From Kribbella soli (GTDB lineage Bacteria > Actinomycetota > Actinomycetes > Propionibacteriales > Kribbellaceae), in contig NZ_SJJZ01000004.1 in NCBI RefSeq assembly GCF_004331345.1, forward strand, positions 620,001 to 684,000: a DNA stretch of 64,000 nucleotides, read 5' to 3'. Position numbers and translations under genes: made by a program. Positions 17,093 through 25,044 of the stretch are shown piece by piece. Below the pieces are notes generated by a model. The model did not search any database and was not told the origin of the DNA. It worked only from the letters and a program-made list of their open reading frames with translations. Position 1 is the first letter of the stretch, and each line of letters begins with the position of its first letter.

Positions 17093-17338
17093 GTGGACGA
17101 ATCTGTGACCAACCAACTGGTCAACGCCGACGTGTCAGGCATGACCGGCCCTGAGCTGCTCGCACACCTCGACGCGGTCGAGCAGCACCTGAGAAACCTG
17201 CGCAGAACCGAGCTCGCCCTCCTAGAGGGCAGTCCGGAGATCGTCGCCCAAAGCCCCGACCTACAAGCGCAACTAGCCCACCTCCGCACCCTGAACCTCG
17301 AAACCCCACCCCTCGAGAACCCGCCGACGCCAACCTGA
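17093..17338 (+). CDS. Small hypothetical helical protein
   Basis: An 81-residue reading frame from GTG 17093. Residues 15-65 look helical and amphipathic (GPELLAHLDAVEQHLRNLR), followed by a Pro/Thr-rich tail. I do not recognise a family. There is no clear ribosome site and the start could be ATG 17141. It lies between the 76-bp inverted repeat and the tandem repeat array, in a region otherwise free of genes, so it might not be expressed. Sense-strand codon composition looks plausible for a coding gene. Confidence 0.4.
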   Translation: MDESVTNQLVNADVSGMTGPELLAHLDAVEQHLRNLRRTELALLEGSPEIVAQSPDLQAQLAHLRTLNLETPPLENPPTPT

Positions 17339-17359
17339 CGGCTCCCCCGGTCACAAGTC

Positions 17360-18215
17360 GGACGTGCGCCAAGGAACACGTGGGCGTGAACAGCAAATAA
17401 CCTGTCCAACCCCACCACCACACCGGCCACCCCACCAGAACGTGCGCCCAACAGCCCACTCCGCCCCCGGCGAAGCCGCCAACAGCCAGCCGCGCCGCAG
17501 GCGTGTCCTTCAGACGCAACTACGGCTGATCCCGCCGCAGCGTGCGCTCGTTGCACAGTCCGCGCCCGGCGAAGCCGGCAACAGGCAGCCGCGCCGAAGG
17601 CGTGACCTTTCAGCGCAACTGCAGCTGATCTCACCTGAACGCGTGCTCGTTGCCCGATCCGAGCCCACCTCGGCCGACGCCCAGGAACCCGTGGGCTTGC
17701 ACAACAAATAACCTGTTCAACCCCACCGCCACACCGGCCACCGCACCAGGGCACGCGCCCAACGGCCCACTCTGCGCCGCGCGTGCCTGTCGCACGATCC
17801 GCGCCGGCCGCGGCCAACACCCGGGAAACTGTGGGCTTGAACAACAAATAACCTGTTCAACCCCACCGCCACGCCGGCTCCCCCGCCAGGACCTGCGCCC
17901 AACAGCCCACTCCGCGCCCGGCGAAGCCGGCAACAGGCAGCTGCGCCGAAGGCGCGTCCTTCCGGCGCAACTCCAGCTGGTCTCGCTGGAGTTGCGCTCG
18001 TCGCACGATCCGCGCCCAGCCTCGGCCGACTCCCAGGAAAGCGGGGGCTTGAACAGCAAATAACCTGTTCAACCACGCCGCCGCGCCGGCTGCCGCGCCA
18101 GGACGTGCGCTCAACAGCCCGAGTCCGCGCGGCGGTGAAGCCGGCAGCCGGCCGCGCTGGAGGCGCGTGGTTCAGGCGCAGCTCCAGCTGGCTCCGTTGG
18201 AGGTGGGGCGTGCGG
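17360..18215. repeat. Modular tandem repeat array with four palindromic cores and multiple hairpins
   Basis: The gene-free stretch 17339-18224 is a degenerate tandem array. Each unit opens with a palindromic core of the form TTGAACA-N10-TGTTCAA around AAATAACC: 17389-17410 (degenerate), 17700-17721, 17840-17861 and 18052-18073. CCCACCGCCACACCGGC-like and GTGCGCCCAACAGCCC-like blocks follow. A separate module B appears twice in unit 1, once in units 3 and 4, and not in unit 2. Module B forms three hairpins, best seen in unit 3: CCGGC-GAA-GCCGG (17918-17930), GCGCC-GAA-GGCGC (17943-17955) and a perfect 13-bp stem (17965-17977 with 17985-17997). Spacing between cores is 311, 140 and 212 bp. Reading frames through it are arginine/proline-rich artefacts. 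It lies between convergent genes. Confidence 0.85.
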
Positions 18216-18224
18216 GGTAGGGGG

Positions 18225-18971
18225 TTAGCGGCCCTGGTTTTTGACGGCTTCTATGGCGTCTTTGGCTGCTTGGGGGTCTAGGTATTCGCCGCCGGGGGTC
18301 AGCGGCTGGAAGTTTTCGTCGAGTTCGTAGTAGAGGGGGATGCCGGTGGGGATGTTGAGGCCCACGATGGTCTGCTCGTCGAGGTTGTCGAGGTGCTTGA
18401 CCAGGGCGCGGAGCGAGTTGCCGTGGGCGGTGACCAGGACGGTCTTCCCGGCGCGCAGGTCCGGCACGATCGCGTCGTACCAGTAGGGAAGCATCCGCTC
18501 GACGACGTCCTTGAGGCACTCGGTCGCGGGCAGCAGCTCCGGCGGGAGGGCGGCGTACCGCGGGTCGCTGGCCTGGTCGTACTCCGAGCCGCGCTCGATC
18601 GCCGGCGGCGGGGTGTCGTACGAGCGGCGGAACAGCATGAACTGCTCCTCGCCGAGCTCTTCCAGGGTCTGCTTCTTGTCCTTGCCCTGCAGGCCGCCGT
18701 AGTGCCGCTCGTTCAGCCGCCAGGAGCGCCGTACGTCGATCCACTGGCGCCCGGCCTCCTCCAGCGCGATGTTCGCGGTCCGGATGGCGCGGCGCAGCAC
18801 CGAGGTGTGCAGTACTTCGGGCAGCAGCCCGCGCTCGAGCAGCAGTTGGCCACCGCGGACCGCCTCCTCGACGCCCTGGGCGTTCAGGTCGACGTCGACC
18901 CAGCCGGTGAACAGGTTCTTGGCGTTCCAGTCGCTGTGGCCGTGGCGGAGCAGGATCAGGCGATAGGTCAT
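18225..18971 (-). CDS. gpmA: 2,3-bisphosphoglycerate-dependent phosphoglycerate mutase
   Basis: A 248-residue glycolytic enzyme interconverting 3- and 2-phosphoglycerate. The phospho-histidine motif LLRHGHSDWN (near residue 10), TGWVDVDL, the SVLRRAIRT block, ERHYGGLQG and the second histidine in TAHGNSLRALV are all present, and the length is standard. No other terminator is seen beyond its stop, so transcription probably ends in the repeat array that starts 10 bp downstream. The mshA-ybjN-gpm order resembles Mycobacterium. Confidence 0.96.
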   Translation of the reverse strand: MTYRLILLRHGHSDWNAKNLFTGWVDVDLNAQGVEEAVRGGQLLLERGLLPEVLHTSVLRRAIRTANIALEEAGRQWIDVRRSWRLNERHYGGLQGKDKKQTLEELGEEQFMLFRRSYDTPPPAIERGSEYDQASDPRYAALPPELLPATECLKDVVERMLPYWYDAIVPDLRAGKTVLVTAHGNSLRALVKHLDNLDEQTIVGLNIPTGIPLYYELDENFQPLTPGGEYLDPQAAKDAIEAVKNQGR

Positions 18972-18980
18972 ACCCGCATG

Positions 18981-19469
18981 TTATCGAGGCTCCAGCCAGC
19001 CCTTGAACGCGTCCAGGTTTCGGGTGGACTCGCCCCGGGAGATCCGCCACTCGTACTCCTTGCGGATCGACGACGCGAACCCCATTTCGAGGATCGTGTT
19101 GAATGACGAGTCGGCGTATTCCAGCACCGCCCCGAGCAACCGATCGACCTCACCAGGTGTGATGGCGTGCATCGGGACCCGCCCGTCCAGGTGGATGTCG
19201 CCCAGATGGTCGACGGCGAACGCGACGCCGTACATCTTCAGGTTCCGCTCGAGCAGCCACCGGTACACGGCCGCGTGGTTCTCGTCCGGGTGCCGCGCGA
19301 CGAACGCGTGCACCTGGACCGCCTGCGCGCCGACCGTCAGCGACACCGTGGTCTTCAGCTTCCGCTCCCCCGGCAGGTCCGCGCTGAAGACGCCCGGCTC
19401 ACTCTCGGTGAACTCGAGCTCGTTCTCGGTCAGCACCTGGCGGATCACGTCCGCCGCAGAAACTCTCAC
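18981..19469 (-). CDS. YbjN-domain protein
   Basis: A 162-residue protein of the YbjN family, whose fold resembles type III secretion chaperones. Family traits visible are the SADVIRQVL start, ERNLKMYGVAFAVDHLGDIHLDGRVP in mid-protein, and a DRLLGAVLEYADSSFNTILEMGF helix. The biochemical role is unknown. GTG 19467-19469 is preceded by CGGAGG about 8 bp upstream. It lies 9 bp before gpmA and downstream of mshA on the same strand, separated from mshA by the 162-bp hairpin. Confidence 0.9.
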   Translation of the reverse strand: MRVSAADVIRQVLTENELEFTESEPGVFSADLPGERKLKTTVSLTVGAQAVQVHAFVARHPDENHAAVYRWLLERNLKMYGVAFAVDHLGDIHLDGRVPMHAITPGEVDRLLGAVLEYADSSFNTILEMGFASSIRKEYEWRISRGESTRNLDAFKGWLEPR

Positions 19470-19491
19470 CCGGCTACCTCCGCGGCGATGT

Positions 19492-19653
19492 GTGTCCAGT
19501 GTGTGGTGACGCTTGAACGATAGCGGTGTCCAGGTGCGTGCATCGGGGTGCTTGGTCAGTGGCCTCGATGCGGAGCATCGTGGGCGCTGGCCAAGTGCCG
19601 CGAGGTGCGTGCCTGGGCACCGATAGCGTCAAGCGTCACCACACACTGGACAC
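19492..19653. repeat. 162-bp near-perfect hairpin element between mshA and ybjN
   Basis: The outer arms 19492-19516 and 19629-19653 are a perfect 25-bp inverted repeat beginning GTGTCCAGTGTGTGGTGACG. Inside is a 7/6-base internal loop, then an inner stem pairing 19524-19571 with 19575-19622 closed by a GGA triloop (19572-19574). Of 48 inner pairs I count 35 Watson-Crick, 4 mismatches and 9 transitions. All nine transitions are G.U/U.G on the plus strand and would be A.C on the minus strand. The right arm overlaps the last codons and stop of mshA. The left arm ends 22 bp before the ybjN start codon. Candidates are a small miniature transposon or a structured plus-strand RNA. Confidence 0.88.
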
Positions 19654-20907
19654 TTCGGTCGCCATCGTCTCCGCTGCGGTCCGGTACGCCGCCAGCGTCT
19701 TCCGGGCGGTCAGCTCCCAGCCGAATCCCCGTGCGTGCCCGACCGCCGCGTGGCTCATGCTCTCGCGGACGGCCGGATCCGTCGCGATCCGCGCCAGCGC
19801 GTCGGCGAAGTCGTCCACCCCGTGCCCGCGCACGAGGAACCCGGTCCGCCCGTCCAGCACCGCCGTACTCAGGCCGCCGACGGCCGCCGCGACCACCGGC
19901 GTGCCGCAGGCCTGGGCCTCCAGCGCGACGAGCCCGAAGGACTCCGAGTACGACGGAACACACACGACGGACGCCGCGCGGTACCAGTCGGCCAGCCGCG
20001 CGCGTTCCATCGGCTTCACGAACCGGGTCACGTCGTCGATCCCGAGCGCCCTCGCCAGCTCGGCGTGCGACTCGGGGTGCTCCATGCCGTTGCCCGACGG
20101 CCCGCCGATGATCGCGACCACCAGCCGCGACCGCAGCGACGGATCCCGTTCGACCATCCGCGCCGCCGCCCGGAGCAGCAGATCGGGCGCCTTCAACGGC
20201 TGGATCCGGCCGACGAATGCCAGTACGACGGCATCGGCCGGCAACCCCACCGCCTGTCGCGCGGCCATCCGCGAGCCCGGGCTGAACAGCTCCAGATCCA
20301 CCCCCGGATTCACCACACCGACCTTCGCCGGCTGGGCGCCGTACAGGTCGATCAGTTCGCGGGCCTCGTCGTCGGTGTTGGCCAGCAGGCGATCCGCGGC
20401 CTCGACGACCTGCTCCTCACCGATCAGCCGCGCGGGCGGCTCGGGTACGTCGTCGTCCGCGAGGCTGGCGTTCTTCACCTTGGCCATCGTGTGCATGGTG
20501 TGGACCAGTGGGACCGCCCAACGATCACGGGCGAGCAGGCCGACCTGTCCGGACAACCAGTAATGCGAGTGGATCACGTCGTACCAGCCGGGCTCGTGGA
20601 TCGCCTCGGCGCGCAGGACGGCGCGGGCGAACGTGCACAACTGGGCCGGGAGCTCGTTCTTCGTCAGGCCCTCGTACGGGCCGGCGGCGACGTTGCGGAC
20701 CATCACGCCGGGCATCAGCTCGACCCGGGCCGGCAGCACCGACGCCGTCGCCCGGGTGAAGACGTCGACCTCGATCCCCAGGCCGGCCAGCTGCTTGGAC
20801 AGCTCCACGACGTACACGTTCATCCCGCCGGCGTCCCCGGTCCCCGGCTGGTCGAGTGGTGACGTGTGCAGGCTGATCATCGCGACCCGCCGGAGGGGTT
20901 TGTTCAC
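19636..20907 (-). CDS. mshA: D-inositol-3-phosphate glycosyltransferase (mycothiol biosynthesis)
   Basis: A 423-residue GT-B family 4 glycosyltransferase that starts mycothiol synthesis by joining N-acetylglucosamine to inositol-3-phosphate. Signatures are SLHTSPLDQPGTGDAGGMNVYV at the acceptor site, HSHYWLSGQVG, the FVGRIQPLKAPDLLL donor-domain start and the EX7E region SYSESFGLVALEAQACG. GTG 20907 starts 4 bp after the upstream regulator's stop. The last residues (VSSVW) and the stop codon are encoded within the arm of the hairpin element, so the natural C-terminus may have been altered by its arrival. Confidence 0.96.
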   Translation of the reverse strand: MNKPLRRVAMISLHTSPLDQPGTGDAGGMNVYVVELSKQLAGLGIEVDVFTRATASVLPARVELMPGVMVRNVAAGPYEGLTKNELPAQLCTFARAVLRAEAIHEPGWYDVIHSHYWLSGQVGLLARDRWAVPLVHTMHTMAKVKNASLADDDVPEPPARLIGEEQVVEAADRLLANTDDEARELIDLYGAQPAKVGVVNPGVDLELFSPGSRMAARQAVGLPADAVVLAFVGRIQPLKAPDLLLRAAARMVERDPSLRSRLVVAIIGGPSGNGMEHPESHAELARALGIDDVTRFVKPMERARLADWYRAASVVCVPSYSESFGLVALEAQACGTPVVAAAVGGLSTAVLDGRTGFLVRGHGVDDFADALARIATDPAVRESMSHAAVGHARGFGWELTARKTLAAYRTAAETMATEVSSVW

Positions 20908-20911
20908 GACG

Positions 20912-21790
20912 TCAGGGTAACTCTGGGGCTTCGGCCGGGAATCGGGACTTCTCCCTATCCGCAGCCGTCCAGCTGGCCAGCAGCCGCAGATTCTGCTCGG
21001 ACGGCGACCCGGGCTCCACGGTGTAGGTGACCAGCAGTTGGTCCGGCTCGCCGGGAGGCTGCAGGGTCTCGTACCCCACGGTGATGTCGCCCACGAGCGA
21101 GTGGTGCTGCGTCTTCGTCCCGAAGGTCTTGTCCTTCACGTCGTACCGGGCCCAAAGCACGCGGAACTCCGGACTGTGGATGGACAGTTCCCCGATCAGC
21201 TCGGCGAGCTCCGGGTCGTCCGGGTAGCGGCCGGCGTACATCCGCAGGTAGCCGACGGTCTCCTCCGCGACCGACTCCCAGTCCGGGTAGAAGTCGCGCG
21301 ACGCCGGATCGAGGAAGACCATCCGCGGGATGTTGCGGTCCTTGAGGTCCAAGGTGTCGAAGTCCGCGATCAGGGCCGCGGCGAGCCGGTTCCACCCCAG
21401 GACGTCCATCCGACGGCCGAGGACGAACGCCGGTACGTCGGTCATCGAGTCGAGCAGCCGTTGCAGGCCGGGTCGCATCCGCTGCGTCGTACGCCGTTTG
21501 GTCCGCCGACGAGCCGGTTTCGCCAACAGGGCAAGGTGTTTCTGCTCGTCCTCGGTCAACTTGAGGACATCGGCGACGGCGTCCAGGATCTCCTGCGAGA
21601 CGTTATCGGCGCGGCCTTGTTCGAGGCGGACGTAGTAGTCGGCGCTGACGCCGGCCGCCTGGGCGAGCTCCTCGCGGCGCAGTCCGGGGACTCGGCGTCG
21701 CCCGCCGTACACCTTGATGCCGAGGTCCTCGGGCCGCACCCGCGCCCGGCGCGAGGTGAGGAACTCGGTCAGCTCCGCGCGACGATCCAT
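20912..21790 (-). CDS. MmyB-like XRE-family transcriptional regulator
   Basis: A 292-residue protein. The N-terminal helix-turn-helix (ELTEFLTSRRARVRPED, LRREELAQAAGVSADYYVRLEQGR) is followed by an MmyB-type ligand-binding domain from about residue 100 (VPAFVLGRRMDVLGWNRLAAAL to HHSLVGDITVGYETL). Such regulators usually repress an adjacent oxidoreductase, here the divergent SDR gene 104 bp away. ATG 21790 is the conventional start (MDRRAELTEFL). It may be co-transcribed into mshA, which begins 4 bp after its stop. Confidence 0.93.
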   Translation of the reverse strand: MDRRAELTEFLTSRRARVRPEDLGIKVYGGRRRVPGLRREELAQAAGVSADYYVRLEQGRADNVSQEILDAVADVLKLTEDEQKHLALLAKPARRRTKRRTTQRMRPGLQRLLDSMTDVPAFVLGRRMDVLGWNRLAAALIADFDTLDLKDRNIPRMVFLDPASRDFYPDWESVAEETVGYLRMYAGRYPDDPELAELIGELSIHSPEFRVLWARYDVKDKTFGTKTQHHSLVGDITVGYETLQPPGEPDQLLVTYTVEPGSPSEQNLRLLASWTAADREKSRFPAEAPELP

Positions 21791-21823
21791 GCCCTCCAGT
21801 ATCCAGGCCGGCCCGAACCGCAA

Positions 21824-21844
21824 CCTGGTCCTGCCAGAACCAGG
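21824..21844. promoter_or_regulatory. Candidate operator for the MmyB-like regulator
   Basis: CCTGGT (21824-21829) and ACCAGG (21839-21844) form an inverted repeat spaced by 9 bp, in the middle of the regulator/SDR divergent spacer. Related CCAGG and CCTGG half-sites recur nearby (21803, 21857, 21880). Confidence 0.4.
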
Positions 21845-21893
21845 CTCAGCAGACACCTGGGTAAGCCGCCGCGACCGCTCCAGGATCGGTGAC

Positions 21894-22637
21894 ATGACTG
21901 ATCTACAGATTCGCAATGCTGTCGTCACCGGCGCCGCGAGCGGTATCGGAGCCGCGATCGCCACCCAACTGGCCGAGGCCGGCGCCGCGGTCGCGCTGGT
22001 CGCACGGCGGCAGGACCGCCTCGACGACCTGGCCGGCAAGCTCGGACCGCGGACCTTCGGCGTCGGCCTGGACGTCACGTCGCAGGACTCGGTGGACGCC
22101 GGAGTCGCACGGATCCACGAGCGGCTCGGCACCGTCGACCTGGTCGTGAACGCCGCGGGCGTGATGCTGGCCGCGCCGATCGCCGACGGGCGGCTCGACG
22201 ACTGGACCCGGATGATCGACACCAACCTGACCGGCGTACTGCGACTGGTCCAGGCGTTCACGCCCGACCTGATCGCGGCAGCCGGCGCCGGCCGGACCGC
22301 CGACCTGGTGAACATCTCGTCGATCGGGGCGCACGTCGTCTTCCCCGGGTACGCCGTCTACGGCGCGACGAAGGCGGCGCTGACCCATCTGTCCGCATCG
22401 CTGCGCGCCGACCTCTCGCCGTACGACGTCCGCGTGACGAACATCGAGCCCGGGCTGACGGACACCGAACTGGCGACGCACCTGGACAGCCCGGGACAGG
22501 ACCTGATCGCCTCGATGAACGAACAGATCGGGCCGTTGCACGCGGACGACATCGCCGACCTCGTGACGTTCGCGGTGAGCCGCCGGCGGGAGCTGAATCT
22601 GCGCCAGATCATCGCGCTGCCGACCCGCCAGGCGTGA
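21894..22637 (+). CDS. Short-chain dehydrogenase/reductase
   Basis: A 247-residue classical SDR with the cofactor motif TGAASGIG (near residue 12), NAAG in mid-protein, catalytic Ser in NISSIG and YxxxK as YGATK. It probably oxidises or reduces an alcohol/ketone with NADP (an Arg follows the second strand in VARRQDR). The substrate is unknown. It is first in a three-gene set with a membrane protein and a second SDR, and is divergent from the MmyB-type regulator that probably controls it. Confidence 0.94.
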   Translation: MTDLQIRNAVVTGAASGIGAAIATQLAEAGAAVALVARRQDRLDDLAGKLGPRTFGVGLDVTSQDSVDAGVARIHERLGTVDLVVNAAGVMLAAPIADGRLDDWTRMIDTNLTGVLRLVQAFTPDLIAAAGAGRTADLVNISSIGAHVVFPGYAVYGATKAALTHLSASLRADLSPYDVRVTNIEPGLTDTELATHLDSPGQDLIASMNEQIGPLHADDIADLVTFAVSRRRELNLRQIIALPTRQA

Positions 22638-22717
22638 CGTTTGGTGGGTCTACCTCCACCCCCATTGGCGGACTCGGCCCACTGTGGTCCGGGCCGTCCG
22701 CCGAAAGCATTGAGGAC

Positions 22718-23719
22718 ATGCGTACAGTCCTCGAAGAAGTCAGGTCCTGGCATCGCCCGCTGATGCTGATGGTGCTCGCCATGTCCGGTCTCGTCCTGAC
22801 CGCCGGCATCGGTCTCGCGGTCGACGGCCGCGAGATCCTCAACGAGTCCGTGTGGCTCAAGCCGTTCAAGTTCGGCCTGTCGTTCGTCCTGTACGGCGCG
22901 ACGCTCGCGTGGCTGCTTTCCAAGCTGCGCAAGGCGAAACGCTTCGGCTGGTGGACCGGGACCGCGTTCGCGATCACCGGGATCGTCGACGTCGGGTTCA
23001 TCGCCGTACAGGCCGCGCGGGGGACGTTCAGCCACTTCAACGACAACTCCGACACGTTCAACCAGGTCGGGCAGAAGGTCTTCATGTCGGGCGTCATGGG
23101 GCTGTTCGGGGCCAGTCTGGTGGTCGCGATCATGCTGCTGTTCCAGCGGATCGGCGACGCCCCGCTGAACCGGGCGATCCGGGTCGGCCTCGGGCTGGCG
23201 GTCGCCGGTATGGCGCTCGCCTTCTACCTGGTCGGCTCGCAGGGTCAGCGGCAGGACGTCACGGACGCGTACGGGCACCCGGTCACGCTGGCCGGCAGCC
23301 ACGGCATCGGCGTCGAGGCGGGTGGTCCCGGGATGCCGTTGACGAACTGGAGCACAGTCGGCGGCGACCTGCGGATCCCGCACTTTGTCGGGCTGCACGC
23401 GATCCACTTCCTGCTGCTCACGGTCCTCGCGCTGAGCCTCCTCACCGCGCGGGTCGAATGGCTGCGGCCGGAGCGCGTCCGCCACCGCCTGGTCGGCGTC
23501 GCGGCCTTCGGGTACACCGGCGTGATGATCACGGTCACTGTCCAGGCGTTCCGCGGGCAGGCGCTGATCCACCCCGACGTACAGACGCTGGGCATGCTGG
23601 GTGGGTTCCTGGCGGTGAGCCTGGCTGCGCTCTTCGGGGTGGTCGCGGCCGCTCGGCGGCAGGCGGACGTGAGACGGCCCGCCGAGCGCGCCGAGGGCTT
23701 TGAGAAACTTGGAGTATGA
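22718..23719 (+). CDS. Multi-pass membrane protein of unknown function
   Basis: A 333-residue protein with roughly seven to eight hydrophobic segments: LMLMVLAMSGLVLTAGIGLA, FGLSFVLYGATLAWLL, TGTAFAITGIVDVGFIAV, VFMSGVMGLFGASLVVAIMLL, VGLGLAVAGMALAFYL, LHAIHFLLLTVLALSLL, and two more near the C-terminus. I do not recognise a characterised family. Several histidines and aromatic residues lie at membrane faces (GLHAIHF). ATG 22718 is chosen; a GTG at 22634 overlapping the SDR stop would add 28 non-hydrophobic residues. The stop overlaps the next SDR start by four bases, so these genes work as a unit. Confidence 0.82.
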   Translation: MRTVLEEVRSWHRPLMLMVLAMSGLVLTAGIGLAVDGREILNESVWLKPFKFGLSFVLYGATLAWLLSKLRKAKRFGWWTGTAFAITGIVDVGFIAVQAARGTFSHFNDNSDTFNQVGQKVFMSGVMGLFGASLVVAIMLLFQRIGDAPLNRAIRVGLGLAVAGMALAFYLVGSQGQRQDVTDAYGHPVTLAGSHGIGVEAGGPGMPLTNWSTVGGDLRIPHFVGLHAIHFLLLTVLALSLLTARVEWLRPERVRHRLVGVAAFGYTGVMITVTVQAFRGQALIHPDVQTLGMLGGFLAVSLAALFGVVAAARRQADVRRPAERAEGFEKLGV

Positions 23720-24465
23720 CTTCGAGCGATCGTCCTCTGGCCGTGGTGACGGGTGCTAGCAGTGGGATCGGGGCCGCGTCGGCGCGGTACCTCGCCCGTG
23801 CGGGGTTCGAGGTGATCTGCGCCGCGCGGCGGCTGGACCGGATCGAGGCGCTGGCCAAGGAGATCGACGGCCGCGCGGTGCAGTGCGACGTAACGTCCGC
23901 CGAGGACGTCGCCGCACTGACCGCGGCGGTCGGGGACGAACTTCAGGTGCTGCTGAACAACGCCGGCGGCGCGTTCGGCCTGGAGCCGGTGGCCGACGCC
24001 GATCTGGACGCCTGGCGGCGGATGTACGAGGTGAACGTGATCGCGGTCGCCGCGGTCACCAAGTCGTTGCTTCCGGCACTGATCGCCGGGCGCGGCACGA
24101 TCATCGTGATGGGATCGACGGCCGGCCAGGTCGCGTACGAGGGCGGCGGCGGGTACGTCGCCGCGAAGCACGGCGCGAAGGCGGTCGTCGACACGCTCCG
24201 TCTGGAGCTGTGGGACCAGCCGGTCCGGGTCACCGAGATCGCGCCGGGCATGGTCCAGAGCGAAGGCTTCGCCCTGACCCGCTTCAACGGCGACCAGTCC
24301 AAGGCCGACGCCGTGTACGCCGGTGTCCGCGAACCGCTCACCGCCGACGACATCGCCGACATCGTCGCGTACGTCGCCACCCGCCCCGCCCACGTGAACC
24401 TCGACCGCATCACGGTCCGCCCCCGCGCCCAAGCAGCCCAGCACAAGGTCCACCGCGAGTCCTGA
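23716..24465 (+). CDS. Short-chain dehydrogenase/reductase (YdfG-like)
   Basis: A 249-residue SDR. It has TGASSGIG, CAARRLDRI (NADP preference), NNAGGAFG, a catalytic region MGSTAGQ and a YVAAKHGAK motif standing for YxxxK. It is closest in feel to YdfG/serine-3-dehydrogenase-type enzymes, with DIADIVAYVATRPAHVNLDRITVRP near the end. The start overlaps the membrane protein stop by four bases. A perfect 20-bp stem hairpin follows 6 bp after the stop. Confidence 0.93.
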   Translation: MTSSDRPLAVVTGASSGIGAASARYLARAGFEVICAARRLDRIEALAKEIDGRAVQCDVTSAEDVAALTAAVGDELQVLLNNAGGAFGLEPVADADLDAWRRMYEVNVIAVAAVTKSLLPALIAGRGTIIVMGSTAGQVAYEGGGGYVAAKHGAKAVVDTLRLELWDQPVRVTEIAPGMVQSEGFALTRFNGDQSKADAVYAGVREPLTADDIADIVAYVATRPAHVNLDRITVRPRAQAAQHKVHRES

Positions 24466-24471
24466 TTCGCC

Positions 24472-24515
24472 AACGTCCGAAGAAGTGTGGGTGCGCCCAC
24501 ACTTCTTCGGACGTT
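24472..24515 (+). terminator. Long hairpin terminator (20-bp perfect stem)
   Basis: AACGTCCGAAGAAGTGTGGG (24472-24491) is exactly complementary to 24496-24515 around a TGCG loop, 6 bp after the SDR stop. There is no U-tract, as is common in actinomycetes. Confidence 0.75.
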
Positions 24516-24547
24516 CGCTGTGAGTGAGGCGGCTCACGGGGTTGGTG

Positions 24548-24561
24548 CTTGCAATTGCAAG
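24548..24561. promoter_or_regulatory. Candidate autoregulatory operator of the XRE regulator
   Basis: CTTGCAATTGCAAG is a perfect 14-bp palindrome 23 bp before the regulator ATG. It is directly followed by an overlapping second inverted repeat, GCAAG-CAG-CTTGC (24557-24569). Two adjacent dyads sharing TTGC half-sites suggest cooperative binding. Confidence 0.5.
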
Positions 24562-24584
24562 CAGCTTGCTAGCACACTGGGGGC

Positions 24585-25013
24585 ATGGCCAAGTTGAGTG
24601 ATCGCGCAGCTGGGGCGGTGGGCTCCGTCGGGGAGTACCTCGCCGAGCAGCGGCGGCACGCCCAGCTGTCGTTGCGGCAGTTGTCCGACCTGGCCGGAGT
24701 GTCGAACCCGTATCTCAGCCAGATCGAGCGCGGCCTGCGGAAACCGTCGGCCGACGTACTGCAGCAGCTCGCGAAGGCGTTGCGGATCTCCGCGGAGACC
24801 CTCTACGTACGGGCCGGCATCCTCGATCCGGACGACGACGCCGAAGGTGGCCGGCAGGGCACGGGCGTGGTCGACGCCGTCCTGCTCGACCCCGCACTGA
24901 CCGAGCGCCAGAAGCGCGTCCTGCTGGACGTCTACACGTCGTTCGTCCGCGAGAACACCCCTGAAGAGCCCCCAGCGAAGAAGCCCACGGCTCGCAAGCG
25001 CAGCACCGACTGA
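24585..25013 (+). CDS. XRE-family transcriptional regulator (Rv0474-like)
   Basis: A 142-residue protein with a Cro/CI helix-turn-helix (LRQLSDLAGVSNPYLSQIERGLRKPSADVL, about residues 30-60) and a C-terminal helical tail ending in Lys/Arg/Pro-rich residues. Gene order (regulator, HbhA-like protein, DUF2516 protein) equals Rv0474-Rv0475-Rv0476 of Mycobacterium tuberculosis, so orthology is likely. A double palindrome just upstream suggests autoregulation. The next gene starts 31 bp later with a good GAGGAG-type ribosome site. Confidence 0.92.
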   Translation: MAKLSDRAAGAVGSVGEYLAEQRRHAQLSLRQLSDLAGVSNPYLSQIERGLRKPSADVLQQLAKALRISAETLYVRAGILDPDDDAEGGRQGTGVVDAVLLDPALTERQKRVLLDVYTSFVRENTPEEPPAKKPTARKRSTD

Positions 25014-25044
25014 ACCTGCTGAAAACACCACGAGGAGAAGCCTG

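Noticed and set aside
16900..18114. Several Arg/Cys/Ala-rich frames on both strands across the repeat array
   Set aside because: They arise from GC-rich repeats, change frame between units and match no family; repeat units are not multiples of a codon-consistent period.
17360..18215. CRISPR array
   Set aside because: Units are 140-311 bp apart with homologous 'spacers'; there are no short uniform repeats with unique spacers and no cas genes.
19492..19653. Retron msd or integron attC site
   Set aside because: A long folded single strand would fit the shape, but no reverse transcriptase or integron integrase gene lies in the window and no attC core sites are visible.
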